Of a stretch of DNA of 64,000 bases, positions 13,214 to 27,189 are shown piece after piece. The stretch spans positions 1,482,001 through 1,546,000 of the forward strand of contig JAKOON010000054.1 in NCBI GenBank assembly GCA_022577435.1. Direction: 5' to 3'. The notes beneath the pieces were generated by a model. It worked only from the letters and a program-made list of their open reading frames with translations, was not told the origin of the DNA and ran no database searches. Each line of letters begins with the position of its first letter. The stretch's first letter is position 1. Position numbers and translations under genes: made by a program. Origin of the DNA: Embiotoca jacksoni (Eukaryota > Chordata > Actinopteri > Embiotocidae).

Positions 13214-14359
13214 TCCTGTGCCTTTAACTAACCCTACCAGCGGGCGTGAACACTGGAGTGGAGGCCGTTTGTGTTGAGATGAGTGTCACAGGCGCCTGCT
13301 CTCAGGTCAGTCCGAGTGGAGTAATTTGATTTGGTGGAATAGTTACAGTGGAGAGCGAGCATTTCTCCCCTCGGTGCAGCAGTCAATTTAATTGGCCATG
13401 TTTTGCATCACGGAGCAGTACTGCACCGCTGTTTTTTTAATTCTTTTTTATGAGAAGCCATTACAGGCCTCATTGAAATAAAGCTCTCTGACTCTGCTGC
13501 AGTGTCTATTCATCAACACTGTAAGCTTTACTTTAATGAGGAAGAGTCCATGTTTACCTTGTGAAGTGAAGGAAATGACCTACTTGTTCATTAGGAAGAA
13601 AGAATAGTAATTCTCTTTTCTTCTTGGTGTTTGTGGTCTGGTGGATGAGCTCTGAACGTCTCATTGATTTTAACTGCACCGTAAGCGCAGATGAAAGAGA
13701 GGACGGTCTTTACACAGCGAGATGACTTTATGCATCCTTCATTTTATTATTTATTTTATAATTTACAACTCTTAGTAGTGGAAGTTTGCAATGCATTAAA
13801 ATTACAGTAATGGATGTTCCCCTAAATGATCAGCAGGAAAAGATGGAACAACTCTGGTAAACCTCTGAGGGAGTGTTGAACTCTCTGATTCAGAGCCTGA
13901 TAAGTAAAACATCTCACTTTCTGGGCTACTCAGTCGGCCCAACGATGTTCAGTTAACGCCCTGCGCCGCTGATGATATAACATCCAAACAAAATTTGCCA
14001 CTTGTGAACTCTCCCCCAAGTCTTCATCAAAGCTGAAATCCAGCACTTCTGAAAGCGGTGAACGGGCACAGATCATCTGAGATGAAACAGCAGAGATTGA
14101 TCGAGAGAAACCCCCTAAGCTGCTCGTCCATCTGCTTTCTGCCACTCTGACTCTTGATGTGCGATGTCATTGAAGTTGCAGCGCTCCAAGAAAGCACTCA
14201 GGAAAAAGGCTGACATCATCTTCCAGCGTTTGATGAATATTCATAGAGCAGGAGGGATGGAGGTGGAGGTGGAGGTGGAGGTTGTGGCTGCACGGGTAAA
14301 CTCTGTAGACGTGTCATGAAGAACTGGGTGGACAGGGTTGTCTTTTATCAGGAGATGTG

Positions 14360-14361
<2 letters not shown>

Positions 14362-14405
<44 letters not shown>
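14362..14405. repeat. (TG)22 microsatellite
   Basis: TG tract of 44 bp, followed 121 bp later by a CA tract in the opposite sense (14527-14581). Confidence 0.97.
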
Positions 14406-14409
<4 letters not shown>

Positions 14410-14525
14410 AAAAAAGAAGACGTAATGAAAATGCTTGTTTCACAAGTGACTTGTGGTTTGTGACAGGAGGAGGTCACTGTGTCTTCCACGCCACTGAAGT
14501 GGTCGTCACAGCTCCCTACGTCACT

Positions 14526-14526
<1 letters not shown>

Positions 14527-14581
<55 letters not shown>
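14527..14581. repeat. (AC)27 microsatellite
   Basis: AC tract of 55 bp, complementary in sense to 14362-14405. Confidence 0.97.
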
Positions 14582-14582
<1 letters not shown>

Positions 14583-15489
14583 GCACCACACACCACACAA
14601 TAAGAAAGTATTTTCGCTGTCTTTAAAAATCTTTATATGGACAGAAATGTAGTTTTGGATTCTGTCTTTCTGCAGGAAAAAGAAAAGGCTCAAAGTTTTA
14701 CCAAATCTTAAATTTGTTGAACTCAAACTTTCTGTTATAAACATTCAGTGCATAACAAAATTATATAACAAAATTTGAGCGACCATTCAAATGAGGACAA
14801 ACATAAACATTTCAAACCTTTGTCATCTGAATTAATAATGAACAGTGTTTCAGTACAACAGTATTTCAGTTCCCTTTGCCTAAAACCAACGAGCTGCACT
14901 AACATTGTGTGAACATTTTCCATATTAATTGTGTTGAGAAATAGTAAAATGAAGCAGCACCCATGTATGGACTTTTGTCCCGGAGCGGTTTTGTCTGTGT
15001 TGTTTTGGTGGAAAACCTCCACTGGAACCCCAGATGGGATGTGGAAGACACTGATGTGTCACTTTGGCTGTAATTGTAATGATTTCTTTCTTCATAACGG
15101 GTTTGGTACCGACCCTGGGCCCGTCTCATTACCTCTAATTAGGTTGAACTTGATTTGCTGTGCTTGCTCAGACATTTCTTTACATTTTGTCACCGTCAGT
15201 TCTATTTCTCCAGCTGATCACTGTTGTTCCTCTCATCCAGTTAACTGAGTGAGTAAAATGTAGCTCTGAGTGACAAGAGAGACGATCAAACCTCCTCATA
15301 TTAAGGCGTCATCTACCTTTTAATCTCCCTCCAGCGCCACCCAGGAGGAATAAACACAAATTATAGCAACAGGAGAACAAGAATGCAGCGTCCTTGGTGA
15401 TAGTCACACTCAGTTTGTGGGGGTGGACTCACTGGAGGAACACAATTACTGACACACCACAGCACTCGCTTGCCTCCTGAAACAGCACA

Positions 15490-15490
<1 letters not shown>

Positions 15491-15541
<51 letters not shown>
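15491..15541. repeat. (TG)25 microsatellite
   Basis: TG tract of 51 bp, followed 149 bp later by an interrupted CA tract (15691-15728). Confidence 0.97.
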
Positions 15542-15542
<1 letters not shown>

Positions 15543-15690
15543 GCTCTGGGTGCCCTCTTGTTGTTCGACACTATGAGGATGTTGCTGCAGCCGTGTTCTC
15601 CCCGTTGCCCTTTTCACTCCAGCGGCCTTTTCCCTTCATCTCATCGTCCTTTTCCATCTCAGGCATTAATGCACCGCATCGTTTAGCCGC

Positions 15691-15728
15691 CACACACACA
15701 CAAACACACACAAACACACACACACACA
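15691..15728. repeat. Interrupted (CA)n microsatellite
   Basis: CA tract with regular CAAA interruptions, opposite in sense to 15491-15541. Confidence 0.95.
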
Positions 15729-17857
15729 AACAGAATATACAAATGTCTGGCATTGACGTCACCCTGCTTCTATTGTTGACTCTGCTGCTGCAATTTGAAT
15801 CTACACAAACCTGTATGTGATACATACAGGTCGGTTGTTTTCAGTGGAAGTTATGACATTTTCACACGAATCATACAGACATTTCATTCGAAATTTATTT
15901 CTGATACATTTTTCTCATTTTCGAGATTGAAGACGCTGAAAACCAAAATATATTTTGCACACGCAAATAAAGATTCCCTCCACAGAGAAATAGCAGCAGC
16001 AGCAGCCTCCAACCGTCCTTCTGCTGTTTCTCTCCGTGTTGCAGCCGAGGCAGGTCAGTAAATTGAGTGAATCTGTGCAGCGCAGGATGGCCAAACATCC
16101 CATCTCACTCTGGCAGCAGCCTCCCCATCATCCTTTTCACCTGTCACTTAGCGTCTCTCTATTAAATGGACCACTAAGCACAAGGGTTTCTGTGCGAGGA
16201 GAGATTCCCTTCAAGGCGAGGGACTGTGAATTGGCCGGGCCGAGGTTTGGTTGTGTTGTTGGATCACGTGGGGTTTTTCTTTGCTGTTTTTCTACAACTG
16301 TCACGTCGGAGCAGCGAACCCGACTCACCTGCCTCAGACGCTGATCTTTTCACGGCTGTCTAACCGTGGAAAAAATCCAATCTTGAGCGGGATAAACGGG
16401 GAGCTGTTTAGGTGGACGTGAAGAAAAATCTGATTTGTGACAATGACTTTAACGGCAGGACTTTGAGCCTGTGTGAAATCAGCTGAGACGCTGTTTGAAT
16501 TGGAAATGAAATGACACGTCTGGGACGGCGTCCTCACACTGACTGAACCGGATTTGTCTCATGACATCCGTACTTCTGTTTTTCATCCTCCTCTTCCGAT
16601 TGCCCTCCCCATGCATGCGTGTGTTTGTCTACGTGTGAGTGTAGTGGAGAGACCGAAGCATTTGGGTGTTGAAGGAAGCCGACCCACTGGGGAGCTGCAG
16701 CGGGCGAAGCACCAGTGCTCTCTTCAAAAGTGTGAGTTGAACACTGGCCTCCAATCGAACGGCTGTCTCCCTCCACACGCCCCCTCGGTCCAGCCTCTGA
16801 TGTAACAGGTCACTTTCACACACCTACACTCTTTAACACCCGGTTGTTCATCCTCCATTGAACTGGAGCCGCGTCACAGTTGCAGTAGTACGAGGAGTAG
16901 TAGTATGAGCCGTTCAGCTGGAAGAGTTTTGGCAGCAGTGTCTGATGCTGAGGCGGATGTTGAAGAGAAAATGCACCGGACTTTGATTTTAGACTTTTAA
17001 ATGACGGACAGCAGCAGTGCTGAGAACTCAAAGCAGCATAAAGAAGAAACGCTGCTTTGGTTTTGGTAACCTGGCACACCAGATGGTTTGTTACACAGAA
17101 CCATCTGAGTCGAACTTGTAAACTATTTGCAAGAAGGCAGGCACTCTCAACAAATACTTGGCAGGTGATTGGATGAACCATCTGTGGATGAACTATCCTG
17201 GAATAACTTCAACCAATCAGATCACTGAACCGTGTGACACAGAAGGAGAGGAAACACAACAGATAGTTGGCATGTTGGTCGGTCAAACCAGAGAAGTGAA
17301 AACATCTGTGGAATTAAGAAAAGCTTTCCGAACGGTTCTTTGCTCTCCTTCCTTGAAGAAAATCTTCAAGAACAACTGTTGCTGTACAGCAGCATTTACT
17401 CTTCAAGAGACGACATTATTGTTTTAGAACAAACATTTCCTTCTGACTGTCGTCTCACTTAACAGCAGGTCCTCTTACGAAGCTCACTGCACATAACTTG
17501 AAGCCTGAGAAGGTGGATTCTGGGATGATGTTGTGAATCCAGTTGCCCTGCAAGATGAGACCTTTTGGGCCAAATTAAGTAGTCGATAAAACAACAGGAT
17601 CCGTACGGTATGTGACCCTCGTGTACATGTGGGGAATGTCTGTATATCTACAGCTACAGCTATTGAGAAGAAAATATGTAGGAAAAATTCTGAAAGACTA
17701 AATCCCACAAATGTCACAATAATCAGGTACTAAGCACGATATTTACCAAACATTCTGTGCTGCTGCGGACCTTCGAGCTGGCAACTTCTATGTTTCAGCT
17801 CGATCATGTACGGATGGATTTGAGAAGTAGTCGACATATTTTTGAGGCCTTTTTTCC

Positions 17858-18045
17858 AATGAATGAGGGATTATTTTCAGATGGACCTCCAGAAAACTAA
17901 TAAGAAGGAGTGACTTTAGCTAACAACACCGAGATAACTGATGGACACATTTTATTCACTTTGGATTTGATGAGAGAAGTTGAATGGGAGTCTATGGAGC
18001 CGGAGGCTTTTTGGAGCCGACCTCTAGTGGTACTCGCTGGTATTG
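17858..18045 (+). repeat. Dispersed repeat, copy A of a near-identical inverted pair
   Basis: This 188-bp block reappears as its reverse complement at 31124-31311. Comparing base by base I find one difference (T here against C there at 18031) and no gaps. Weaker similarity continues to about 18083, through CCTCATTTTTCAG. The block contains a CTCF-like core with 13 of 14 matches (CCACTAGAGGTCGG on the minus strand, near 18019-18032). Such low divergence suggests recent dispersal. I do not know the family; no terminal repeats were seen. Confidence 0.85.
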
Positions 18046-19353
18046 AAGCTTAAAGCACTTCGGCACTGGCCTCATTTTTCAGATCCACTTTTCTATGAAG
18101 TCTATAAATGAGGGGTATTAACTGCCCGTGTAAAATCAGTGAGGACTTTTTTGAACCGTGAGTCATGCAAAGTTGCTCGAGTGGAGAATAAAAGTAAAAA
18201 ACCTGGAAATGAGCATGATAAGTGTCCTTTAATCCTGTTAATGTTAATGTTGACACTTCTGGGACAATCATTCAATCACAAACTTTTTCCCATTATTATT
18301 TTTCTTTTTTTTCCACTTTTGCTACATAATTTATTTGAATTAGACTATATTTAGATTCAGTGATAAACACATGTTTTTTTTATTTAAAGAAAGTAAGCCA
18401 GGTAATTATTAGGTATTATTATTGCACTGGTTCATTGTGAGGCCAAATATGTAAACACCGTCTCCTGCTGCACCGTTAACCCGACTCATCCTCTCTTTGT
18501 GTTTCTCTCTCTTTCCATCCGTCTCTGTCTCCCTGGTTGTCTTTGTGTCCTCCAGGTTGTTCCTATTAGACATCATTCAGTTTGGGGTTGGCAAAAACCC
18601 TGCCTGCTGTGTGCTGATACAGCCACCGAGCCCGGCTCCAGCCTCTCCTCTCTGATGTTATGCCATACACACACACACACTGCACAATAAATTATCTTTA
18701 TATTTAGAGCGGTGTGCTGAGAAAGGCAGAAAGAAAAAAAGCATGAACAACAAAATACTTTTCTTTGCTTGGCTGCAGAACAAAGCATTGAGAGCGTTTG
18801 ACAATGGTACAAACACAGATTTTGATTTGGCAGCTGTGCAGTCGGAGACAGACGAAGGGCCGCAGACAGTGATGGATGCACACAGACGGTGGGCGGCAGT
18901 GAAAAATGAGAGGATGGCGATTGCTCTCGAGGTGACGTACTGATGATGACGGCCGCCGAGCGAGGCATGAACCAAGAGGAGGAGGATGCAGTGCGTAAGA
19001 TGAACCTGAGCAGTCAGCTCGGCTGTACGTGTGTGACATCTGTGAACACACAACCTGCTAACAACTTCAGCAGCGCAGAAAAAGACTGAAACGTGCATGG
19101 AGCGAGGAGGAAGGCGAAAGAAAAAAAATGCTGAGTAATCAGTTCTAGTTTGATTGCAGTGTCAAAAAAAAAAAAGCTCATAGATTTTAAGTCAGTTCGA
19201 TTCACGTGTAACTAAACATGTCACATTTTGTCGATGAGTTAGCAGAGCGCCTTGATGCATGTGTTTCCTGGGAGGAAGAGAGGCGGTAATGGACGAGCTC
19301 TCACCGTTTCTGTCGCCATTTATATTAAAGAGCGTCAGTGAGTGATGCCCTAG

Positions 19354-19463
<110 letters not shown>

Positions 19464-19974
19464 AGGGGGAACTTAGGCTGGTGAACTCTGCATTTCTCAA
19501 AAACAGACGAGGTCAAAAACTTGTATATAGCTGGACCATATACCAAACAATAGACTGCTTTTAATTTGAAATGATGGCTTTTAGTTTGAAATGGATCCAG
19601 GAAGTCATGGCATTTGGCTCTTCAACTGTGAATCTTTATTACTTACTCGATCACGTTGGTTTTATTGCTGTTTTGCCAAAAATCGCTTGTATGTCAAGTC
19701 TTATAATGTCGTCAAGTGTCATTTGAGTTCACATCAGCTGGGGCTGACATTATCATTATTTTAAAGTTAGGGGTGTGGAGAGTTGAGCTCCCCATATCTA
19801 CTTCGATAATGTCTGCAGTCAGGGTGCATTGTGGGCAATGTACGCATCAGATTTAGAAAAGGAAGGAGAATGTGTTGAATAAAAACTGAATAAAAGCTGT
19901 TTCTGCTGCACAAGAAAACTAAACTCTCCACTGTTAATAAGTGTTATGTAAGTACAAAATATTGTTTTTCAAAA

Positions 19975-20235
19975 CATGTCACTCAAAACTGAAAATGTCA
20001 ACCTCATAGAGACACCAGGATACATCATCTGGTGCCATGAATGTGTCAATCTGTTCAGTCCATGGTGAGATATTTGACTGGATGATTGAAAACTTTGACC
20101 AGCTCTACAGAAAGAATCAAGGACCACTTGATGTTTAAATTCATCCACCGGGAAGCATGAAAGGTCTGTAAACAATTATATTTTAATCTGTCCAGTAGTT
20201 GTTGAGATATTTCTAAAAGAGTGGTTCAAACGACA
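19975..20235 (+). repeat. Fragment of a widespread teleost interspersed repeat
   Basis: The stretch contains phrases that I recognise from a repeat very common in fish introns, such as AAAATGTCAACCTCATAGAG and CCAGTAGTTGTTGAGATATT. It shares the segment around AATCTGTCC...GTTGAGATATTT with 26130-26305. No coding capacity was seen. The family name is not certain. Confidence 0.6.
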
Positions 20236-22638
20236 CACTGCTCAGCAAAGGTGTTTATGTGGTTATAAATAAAAATGTAAAGGAGGGTCTGTTTCTATTC
20301 ATATCACTGTATAAAATATGTATGACAAAGAAAAATTATATTTTACAGTAAAATTATTACTGGAATCCGATAAGACGACTATAAATATTTAAGTATGCAT
20401 TACATAGATAGGTACATATGTATCCATGCATGTGCAATGGATTTGATATATGCATTTGTGTGTCTATATAAGAACATGCATGAAAATATATATTTTTTTC
20501 TTTTTCACCTTGTAAACATGTCTGTTGGTAAAACTGGAAAAATAAAGCAGAAAATAAACGGAGTGCAGGAAGTCAGCGAGGAACCGGCTTCAGCACCCCC
20601 TCCAGCCTGCAGCGTGACGCAGGCGCTGATATTTGGGTCCAGCAGCAGCTGTTGTGTATCCGTCCGCACAACACAGAGAAGCGTCACATGGAGCCCAAAC
20701 TTCCCGAGAGGAGGAAGAAAAAAAACATTTCTGCAAACTTTTAACAGTGTGACAGACCCTGATATGTATTTGACGGATCGGACCTTTAATATAAATAGAG
20801 CACCAATATACTTAAGCCAGTTAGTGCCATAAACATACACACAACTGCCTGCTTCCTCTCCATTAGGTGAAGAAACACTCTTCAAAAATATGCAAATAAA
20901 CAGGAGAAGTGCCGACGCAATTATGAAAGTGAAGTATCCCAGTTTGATCAGACTGGTCAGAGCAAAGATAAAGTACATCTTATTGAATGTGCCCAAGCTC
21001 AATAAAGAGTTTGTTAGCTGGAGATGGATAACAAAGGCTGTTCTCCACCACCAGAAGTACACTTCTGTCAATTATGAGTCATAAACAACGCATGGTGCGG
21101 ATATGACGTCCGTCAGGCCGCCGATCGATCAACCTCTGCTTCATCCCGGCCCACTGAGGAGAACTAAAAGGCCCGGTGCTGAAATAGTGTGCCGGGGCTG
21201 TCAGCCTGTCAACGTCACCGGTAAAATATGCTGCGGTGCACTCCGGAAACTGTGTGAGTGATGAGGGACACAATTGCAAAGTGGAGTTTGGCAGCCGGAT
21301 GAAGTTGGGCTCACGTGACGTCCTTTTGGACGCTGAGACGGAGCACTACTGTGATTGAACCGAGCGTCCCAGAAGAGTCCTTCAGGTCATAAACTAGGAA
21401 TGATCTCCTGCGTGACATCACGGAACTGTCGATGCACCCGGTTTCTTTGTCTTTGTTGTCTTTAATGCAGCGGAAAGACAAACTTCAATAGCCCGCCGGT
21501 GTCATGTGGCTGACTGACTCGCTGTGTTTAATGAGGGTGTCTGTCAAAAACAAAGGACTTTTTCTTTTGATGTCTGCCGCTCCCGTCGTCTGACAGATAA
21601 ATCAAAACTGTGTTGGGTTGTGGGGATTTGAGGTTTGCTTGTTTTATCTGGTGTAAAGTCATTTGTCTTTGCATTGAATCAGTCCATTGGTTCACTTCTA
21701 ACATCAAAAGTTGTTCTGCAAACATCAAAACATCGCTCTTGATTTTTGGACGACTGAGATATCAGCTGGAACAGAGCGGTGAGTCCGACCCATCGCCGCG
21801 CTGCCATCTGCTTCAGATGTCCTAACGATGCACGGCCTTCTCCGAGGTCCTGGGAGACGCCCCCTCCTCACCGGCCTAATCAGCCTCAGGATGCCGCAGG
21901 CTGCATCCAGATCGGTCATTTCATCAACACGATTTCATCAATGAACGAGGATGGAGGAGAGCGAGAAGGGAAATAAGGGAGAACTGAGAGCGGAGGCCCT
22001 TTGTACTAATCAAGGAACTCTCTCCCTAATGAAAGTGACTGCTTTGTTCCACACTCGGAGGACGGGAGTCAGCGGTCGAGGCGATCTGACCACTTTAACA
22101 TTCAGCGCCGTGATAAATGGTCAAGTGTTGAATTATTTCTCCCTTTTGAGAGCTCTTTCTTCTCATATGCCAGCACAGTATTGAGCCCTCATTTTAACTG
22201 ATTGGTTCCTTTGTACTTAAAGGTCCCCACGCTGCTCTCGCAACCTCTCATTCCACATATACAAAGTGGATATTTCTCTGCAGAGTTGACCAGGAAAGTG
22301 ACATTTGTTTAACTTTAAAGGGTGACTCTTTATGTATATGCCGTATAGTTGATGGTTTTTATACCATTTAAAAAGACCCACATAGATTCATGAGTTGAAT
22401 GCATGCAGCTAATGAGTTACTTGCACACTCTGATGAGGTAGGATGAATCTCCATTTAAATGAGTAGAAGGAAAATCAGTGAGAACTGGCCTTGAAGAATA
22501 TTACTTACAGCACACTTTCAATGTTATAATTGACCATATTAATCATTTATATAACCCCCATCCACCACGCACCCTGCCCCACCTCATGCCAGATTGTGGG
22601 CCTAAATATAGTTCCTCCTGTTCTTCCTCAGTCCTACA

Positions 22639-22641
<3 letters not shown>

Positions 22642-22714
<73 letters not shown>
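22642..22714. repeat. (AC)36 microsatellite
   Basis: AC tract of 73 bp, followed by ATACATACATAT. Confidence 0.97.
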
Positions 22715-22718
<4 letters not shown>

Positions 22719-24649
22719 TACATATATTTCACACACCCACAGTTCTCAGACTTGTAAGACTTTCCCTGTAGCTGTGTGTCGCCTCTGATTGAGCTCCCAG
22801 TAGATAATTCACTTCCGTCTGGACAGATGCCAGAGGGAAGGCAGTCGGGTGAGAGCAGGCTGTGTGATCATCTGTAGAAACTTTACGCCCGGTTGTGACG
22901 CTCTGATTTTTAAACTAACTTGATTTATATGGTTATTCTGGTAAAGTAAAGCCGCGTGCGACGACGGCGGTGCATTTCCATTTAGAGGAGTTTTATTGAG
23001 GCAGGAAGAAATGATAAAGCAGATGATTTATGAGCGGGAGCGACATGCCGGGGCTAAATCTAATCGAGGAAACCCACCGACTCCCTCCTGAAGGAGGCAA
23101 CAGGCCAGCTCAGCAAATTGCAGATAGCACGAGGAGATGAGAAGAGTATACGCGATGCGAGGAGATACGGGGTTCTGTGTGCTGAATATTAACACTTTAA
23201 CATGACAGTGTGATGCATCACAGATCTTAATCTACTATCAGATCCTTCTCCCAGGTGCACACACACACAGTACATGCCTGATACCACCTATCAGTGTGAC
23301 TGCGCTGTGCGGACATGCAGGGAGGTTAAAAATGAAGTGTGTGCGCCAAAACTGCTATTTCGGAAGTGCCCCTTCAACGCAGCATCTGCCGGTGTCTTCT
23401 GGCTGCTCGGCGCTCATTAGCAGGCGGGACTTTCTCCATCTGGTAGCCCCGAGCAGCCCACACTGTACCCCTTCTCAGAGCAACACGGAGCCCATACCAA
23501 ATACCTCTCCGGCTCTCGACATGCACACGGTGTGAGTAGACTAACAGAGCACATGGAACGGTTTATCAATCAGATGGCGTAGGATGCAGCTCACACAGCC
23601 GCCGAAACCTTCTTTTTTAATCCACAATATTAAACGTGTTGGGTTGTTAAATCTGTTTTAGCTTTACAGTTTGTTTCCGATGCAGCAGCTACGACTGTAA
23701 GACGTCACTAAAGGTGCCAAATCATGATCATAAACAGGAAGAATAACAACAGCTTGGGCCATATTTTCGTCTGGTACTCGTGGGACCTTCAGATTTCACG
23801 GCAGCCTCATGCTTTTTGTTGCACACACTTTGAGCAGCTTCCTTTTTCTGAAATCACTTCACAGCATACATTTTTTTCAATTTGGATCGTTCTTTATTTG
23901 GCGTTGAACAAAAAAAACAACCCTCTTTTAAGTATTGTGAAAAAGTAGGACCAGCTATGAATGGAAAGTGATGTGTCAGCAAAGTAAAAGCAGCTTTTTA
24001 GTGAGCCAGAGGCGCCTGTCGCTTTAGGCAAGGAGACGACAACTCTTGTAAATGGAGAACAACCACAGTCTTATTCATGAATGCATGATGCTTCACTTCA
24101 CTTAAAAAAAACAACAGCTGAATTTGGACATCTGATCTGTCAAAACATCAGTGCAAACGCAGAGTGAGTAACATCTATTTCCTGTGGTGGCTCTTCATTC
24201 TGGTGTTTAAGTATGGGAGAGATTGATTTAGTGTGATTATAATGTGGGTTACAGGGAGACCATGAAGAACCCTTCCAGCATGAATTTCAGCGTAATTGCT
24301 CCCAGTGAGAGACGAGGGGCCAACTGAGTTAATGGCAAAAGAAAAACGTGCTTCCTAAAGTGTTTTTCACTTTGCAAATGAACTATTTTAGAGATTGGGA
24401 AATTTGCACTGTGGGCGACAACGCTCAACAGAATGAGGCCTTGTCAGCTCGTGCAAAACAGTGTCAGTCTTCTACGATGTGAATGACACAAAACTGACGT
24501 TTTATTTTTATTTTATTGTTTTTTGCCTTGAATTACCAACGAGAAGGACAAATGATCCATCCTTCAAGATAATTAATTGGAGCTTTCTATCCATCCTGTC
24601 CTTCCCCTGCCAGTCATCCTTCATACTGAGTTTTAAGCAACATTATAAT

Positions 24650-24795
24650 ATTTCGATTACACAACAAGTTACTACCTAAATAAACTATGTGATCTAAATG
24701 TGTTCATATTGTGGAGCAATTCGTTCTCAAAATATAAAACTTTGTGGTAGTGCCATATCCGTTTCCATGGCAATACATGGGGTATGATTAACAAC
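24650..24795 (+). repeat. Dispersed repeat copy 2, carries RFX-like motif
   Basis: Same family and orientation as 3616-3762. The RFX-like core GTTTCCATGGCAAT is unchanged at 24761-24774, although the flanks have diverged by about a quarter. The similarity may extend a little further right: both copies are followed by a GCAACAGAGA phrase. Confidence 0.7.
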
Positions 24796-26129
24796 TTCTT
24801 AGCAACCACCTAGCAACAGAGATGATGTCTCGTCGTTTTTTTTTTTTTTTGCTTTCTCGAGATGGTTTCTCAAACTGGATAAATACAAACACATAGAAAC
24901 ACTAAACTGCTCAGCTAGCTCAGTCTGGCTGGAACTAAGATATCTGATGAACAAAGATATCCATGGACTCATACATTTTTAAGATTTTAGCACCGCGTCA
25001 TGTGTTAAGACCAAACCGGTCCAGCTAGCCGCCGCTAGGATTGTAAGTGTGCAACCAACCATGGTGTTACGGTACGGGTGCTCGGAGCGACCAAAAAGGA
25101 CCAAAAGAGACCCGACTTCACCAAATGGATCACATTTAATAGACCTATAACAAGTAGAAACTACATTATATTCCATATTATATGCAATTCAATTCCAATT
25201 ATATATTCCCAAAGAGAAGGCGGAGTGATATTTCTAGTGATGAGCAGGATGTGCTGCTCAAAGTCACAGTTGACCAATCAGATCTCTGGGTCGGAACTAC
25301 TTGCTGTACAATATACAGAAAACGTGGTCGTTCCAGGAGAGTTCAATGATCCATGTGAATAATAGTCCAATCTTTCCTTCAACATTCAGCTCAAGCAGTC
25401 TTATAGCAGCGGATAATGATCAATGGAGAATTTCCATCAGCTCAATTCCCCTGAAGCCAGAAGCAGCATTACATTTTAAAACATTTTGTGCAAATACATT
25501 TCTATAAGAGACACGACATGGTTTGCACCCGAAGCAACAGCAAGACAAGACACACAGGGCTGAAACATGTGACGCCGTGGACGATTCCCCGTGCAATTCA
25601 TGAGGCACAATGGCAGGATTAACGCTTTTCCCATTCACCAGAGGGATTACATGGAGGGGGCGGCGCAGACTATATCTGTCTGTGGTGCAGATGAGACTTT
25701 CTCACACACTTAAAATGATTTATGGGATGGAAAAAGGCTGGAATATAGAGTCAGAGGAGAAGGCACGTGGGGGAGCGTCTTGGGAATGTGAAGGAAGTTG
25801 GAAATGAGGTTGGCTTGAGTGACAGGTGGGTGAAGTGCCTGCGGAGAAAGGATGAGGTCCACGAAGCACAAGAAGGATGAATGTGTGCAATTCAGATGTA
25901 ATTACATCCCGCCGTGTCGGCCGCTTTCTGAAACATTTAAATTCATGAGGAGGATAACTGTATTTGCATTAATATTCGCACATGTTCAGAGTCACTGACC
26001 TTGATTGTCCAGCAGGACATTTTCAGGATGAAACTTGTGCATCAGCAAGAGGAATGTCTGAAAAAGAAAAAGGCCCAACTGTACATAGAGTCTGAGTTAT
26101 TGTACATATTCACCATGTTCACCAGATCA

Positions 26130-26305
26130 ATTTAGCATTGTGTCAGCTGAGGCTGATGGGAATGCTACAAGATTTGCAACAATAGTTTTGAGCTGGTGTT
26201 TGCATGAAAGGTTCACTGAAAGTGAATATTTAGTTTCATGACAATCTGTCCGATAGTTTTTGAGACATTTCACTTAAACCACAAATGACCAGCGATGTTA
26301 AACTA
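26130..26305 (+). repeat. Fragment of a widespread teleost interspersed repeat
   Basis: It contains CAGCTGAGGCTGATGGGAAT and ACTTAAACCACAAATGACC, phrases typical of a repeat abundant in fish genomes, and overlaps in sequence with part of 19975-20235 (about 35 bp at roughly 80 percent identity). Confidence 0.6.
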
Positions 26306-27189
26306 AGTTAGTTTAGAAAGTAGTTTAATTATCAATTAGCCTACTGCATACAAACAAATGTGTTACTCAGGAAGTAATTTTTGTGTTACTTTTAAATGTC
26401 TGCTTATGTTTTCTCATTAATGCACACAGAGCTTGATTGTTTTAGTGTTGCCAGACTTCCTGTCCTGAATGACCCAGGGTCTGTTTGTGGAGTGGTTTAG
26501 CCCTCTTCCTGTGGGTTAGGAACGGGGGAACTCGACTCTTTGCCCTCCATCACTCTACCTACGGGGTCCATGCGGGTCTATTGAGATGTGCAACATCGTT
26601 TACTTTGTACCGCATTATTCCCTACACTTCAAATAACAACCTCATGTTGGACTAAGTCGCAGTAACTCATCTAACAGCTCAGATAAGGAAACATTTCTGT
26701 CTGTACCAAAGTGGGGGACCAACCGAAAGACAGACGCAATGTCTAATTTCAAGACAATAACATTTTAATCGTTGGAGAGAAAGACGACGGCAGTGGAAGC
26801 AGGAGGTAGTCTTGTACTATGTACTTCTGTCTTTATGACAGCCAAGAACTTTATTGATGCAATTTCAGAGTTTAAACTTGAGTGCAGAGAAGGAGTCGCA
26901 CAGTAACTCTGCCTGGAAGCTTCCCCAGTGACTTCTGCTGGAGTGAGCTTTCCTTCTGAGGGGTGAGACACATGAGGACACTCGAGTTGAAACAGAAAAT
27001 AAAAAAAGAAATCCCTCACTAGCTAACACTGTGCTCTAAATCTAAATCTATACTCTGTGAGTTCCTGTGAGCGCTCTGCTTTGCCTCACTACCAACCAGC
27101 CTCAGCTGAGTGGCAGGTGACAGACGTTTGTCCCTGATGGACACGCCTCCTCCTCACCACATCAAAAGGCCAGATGGACACCTGATGGG

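Larger units (their letters stand above)
7341..17857. other. Gene-free stretch with microsatellites
   Basis: No supported gene. It contains a pyrimidine-rich tract (about 7633-7680), TG and CA tracts at 8031-8058, 9618-9682, 14362-14405, 14527-14581, 15491-15541 and 15691-15728, a T run (11043-11061), GGT/GGA-rich runs (about 11869-11908 and 14259-14281) and an RE1-like site (13193-13213). Open frames of 100 to 140 residues occur, but none shows a recognisable domain. Confidence 0.5.
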
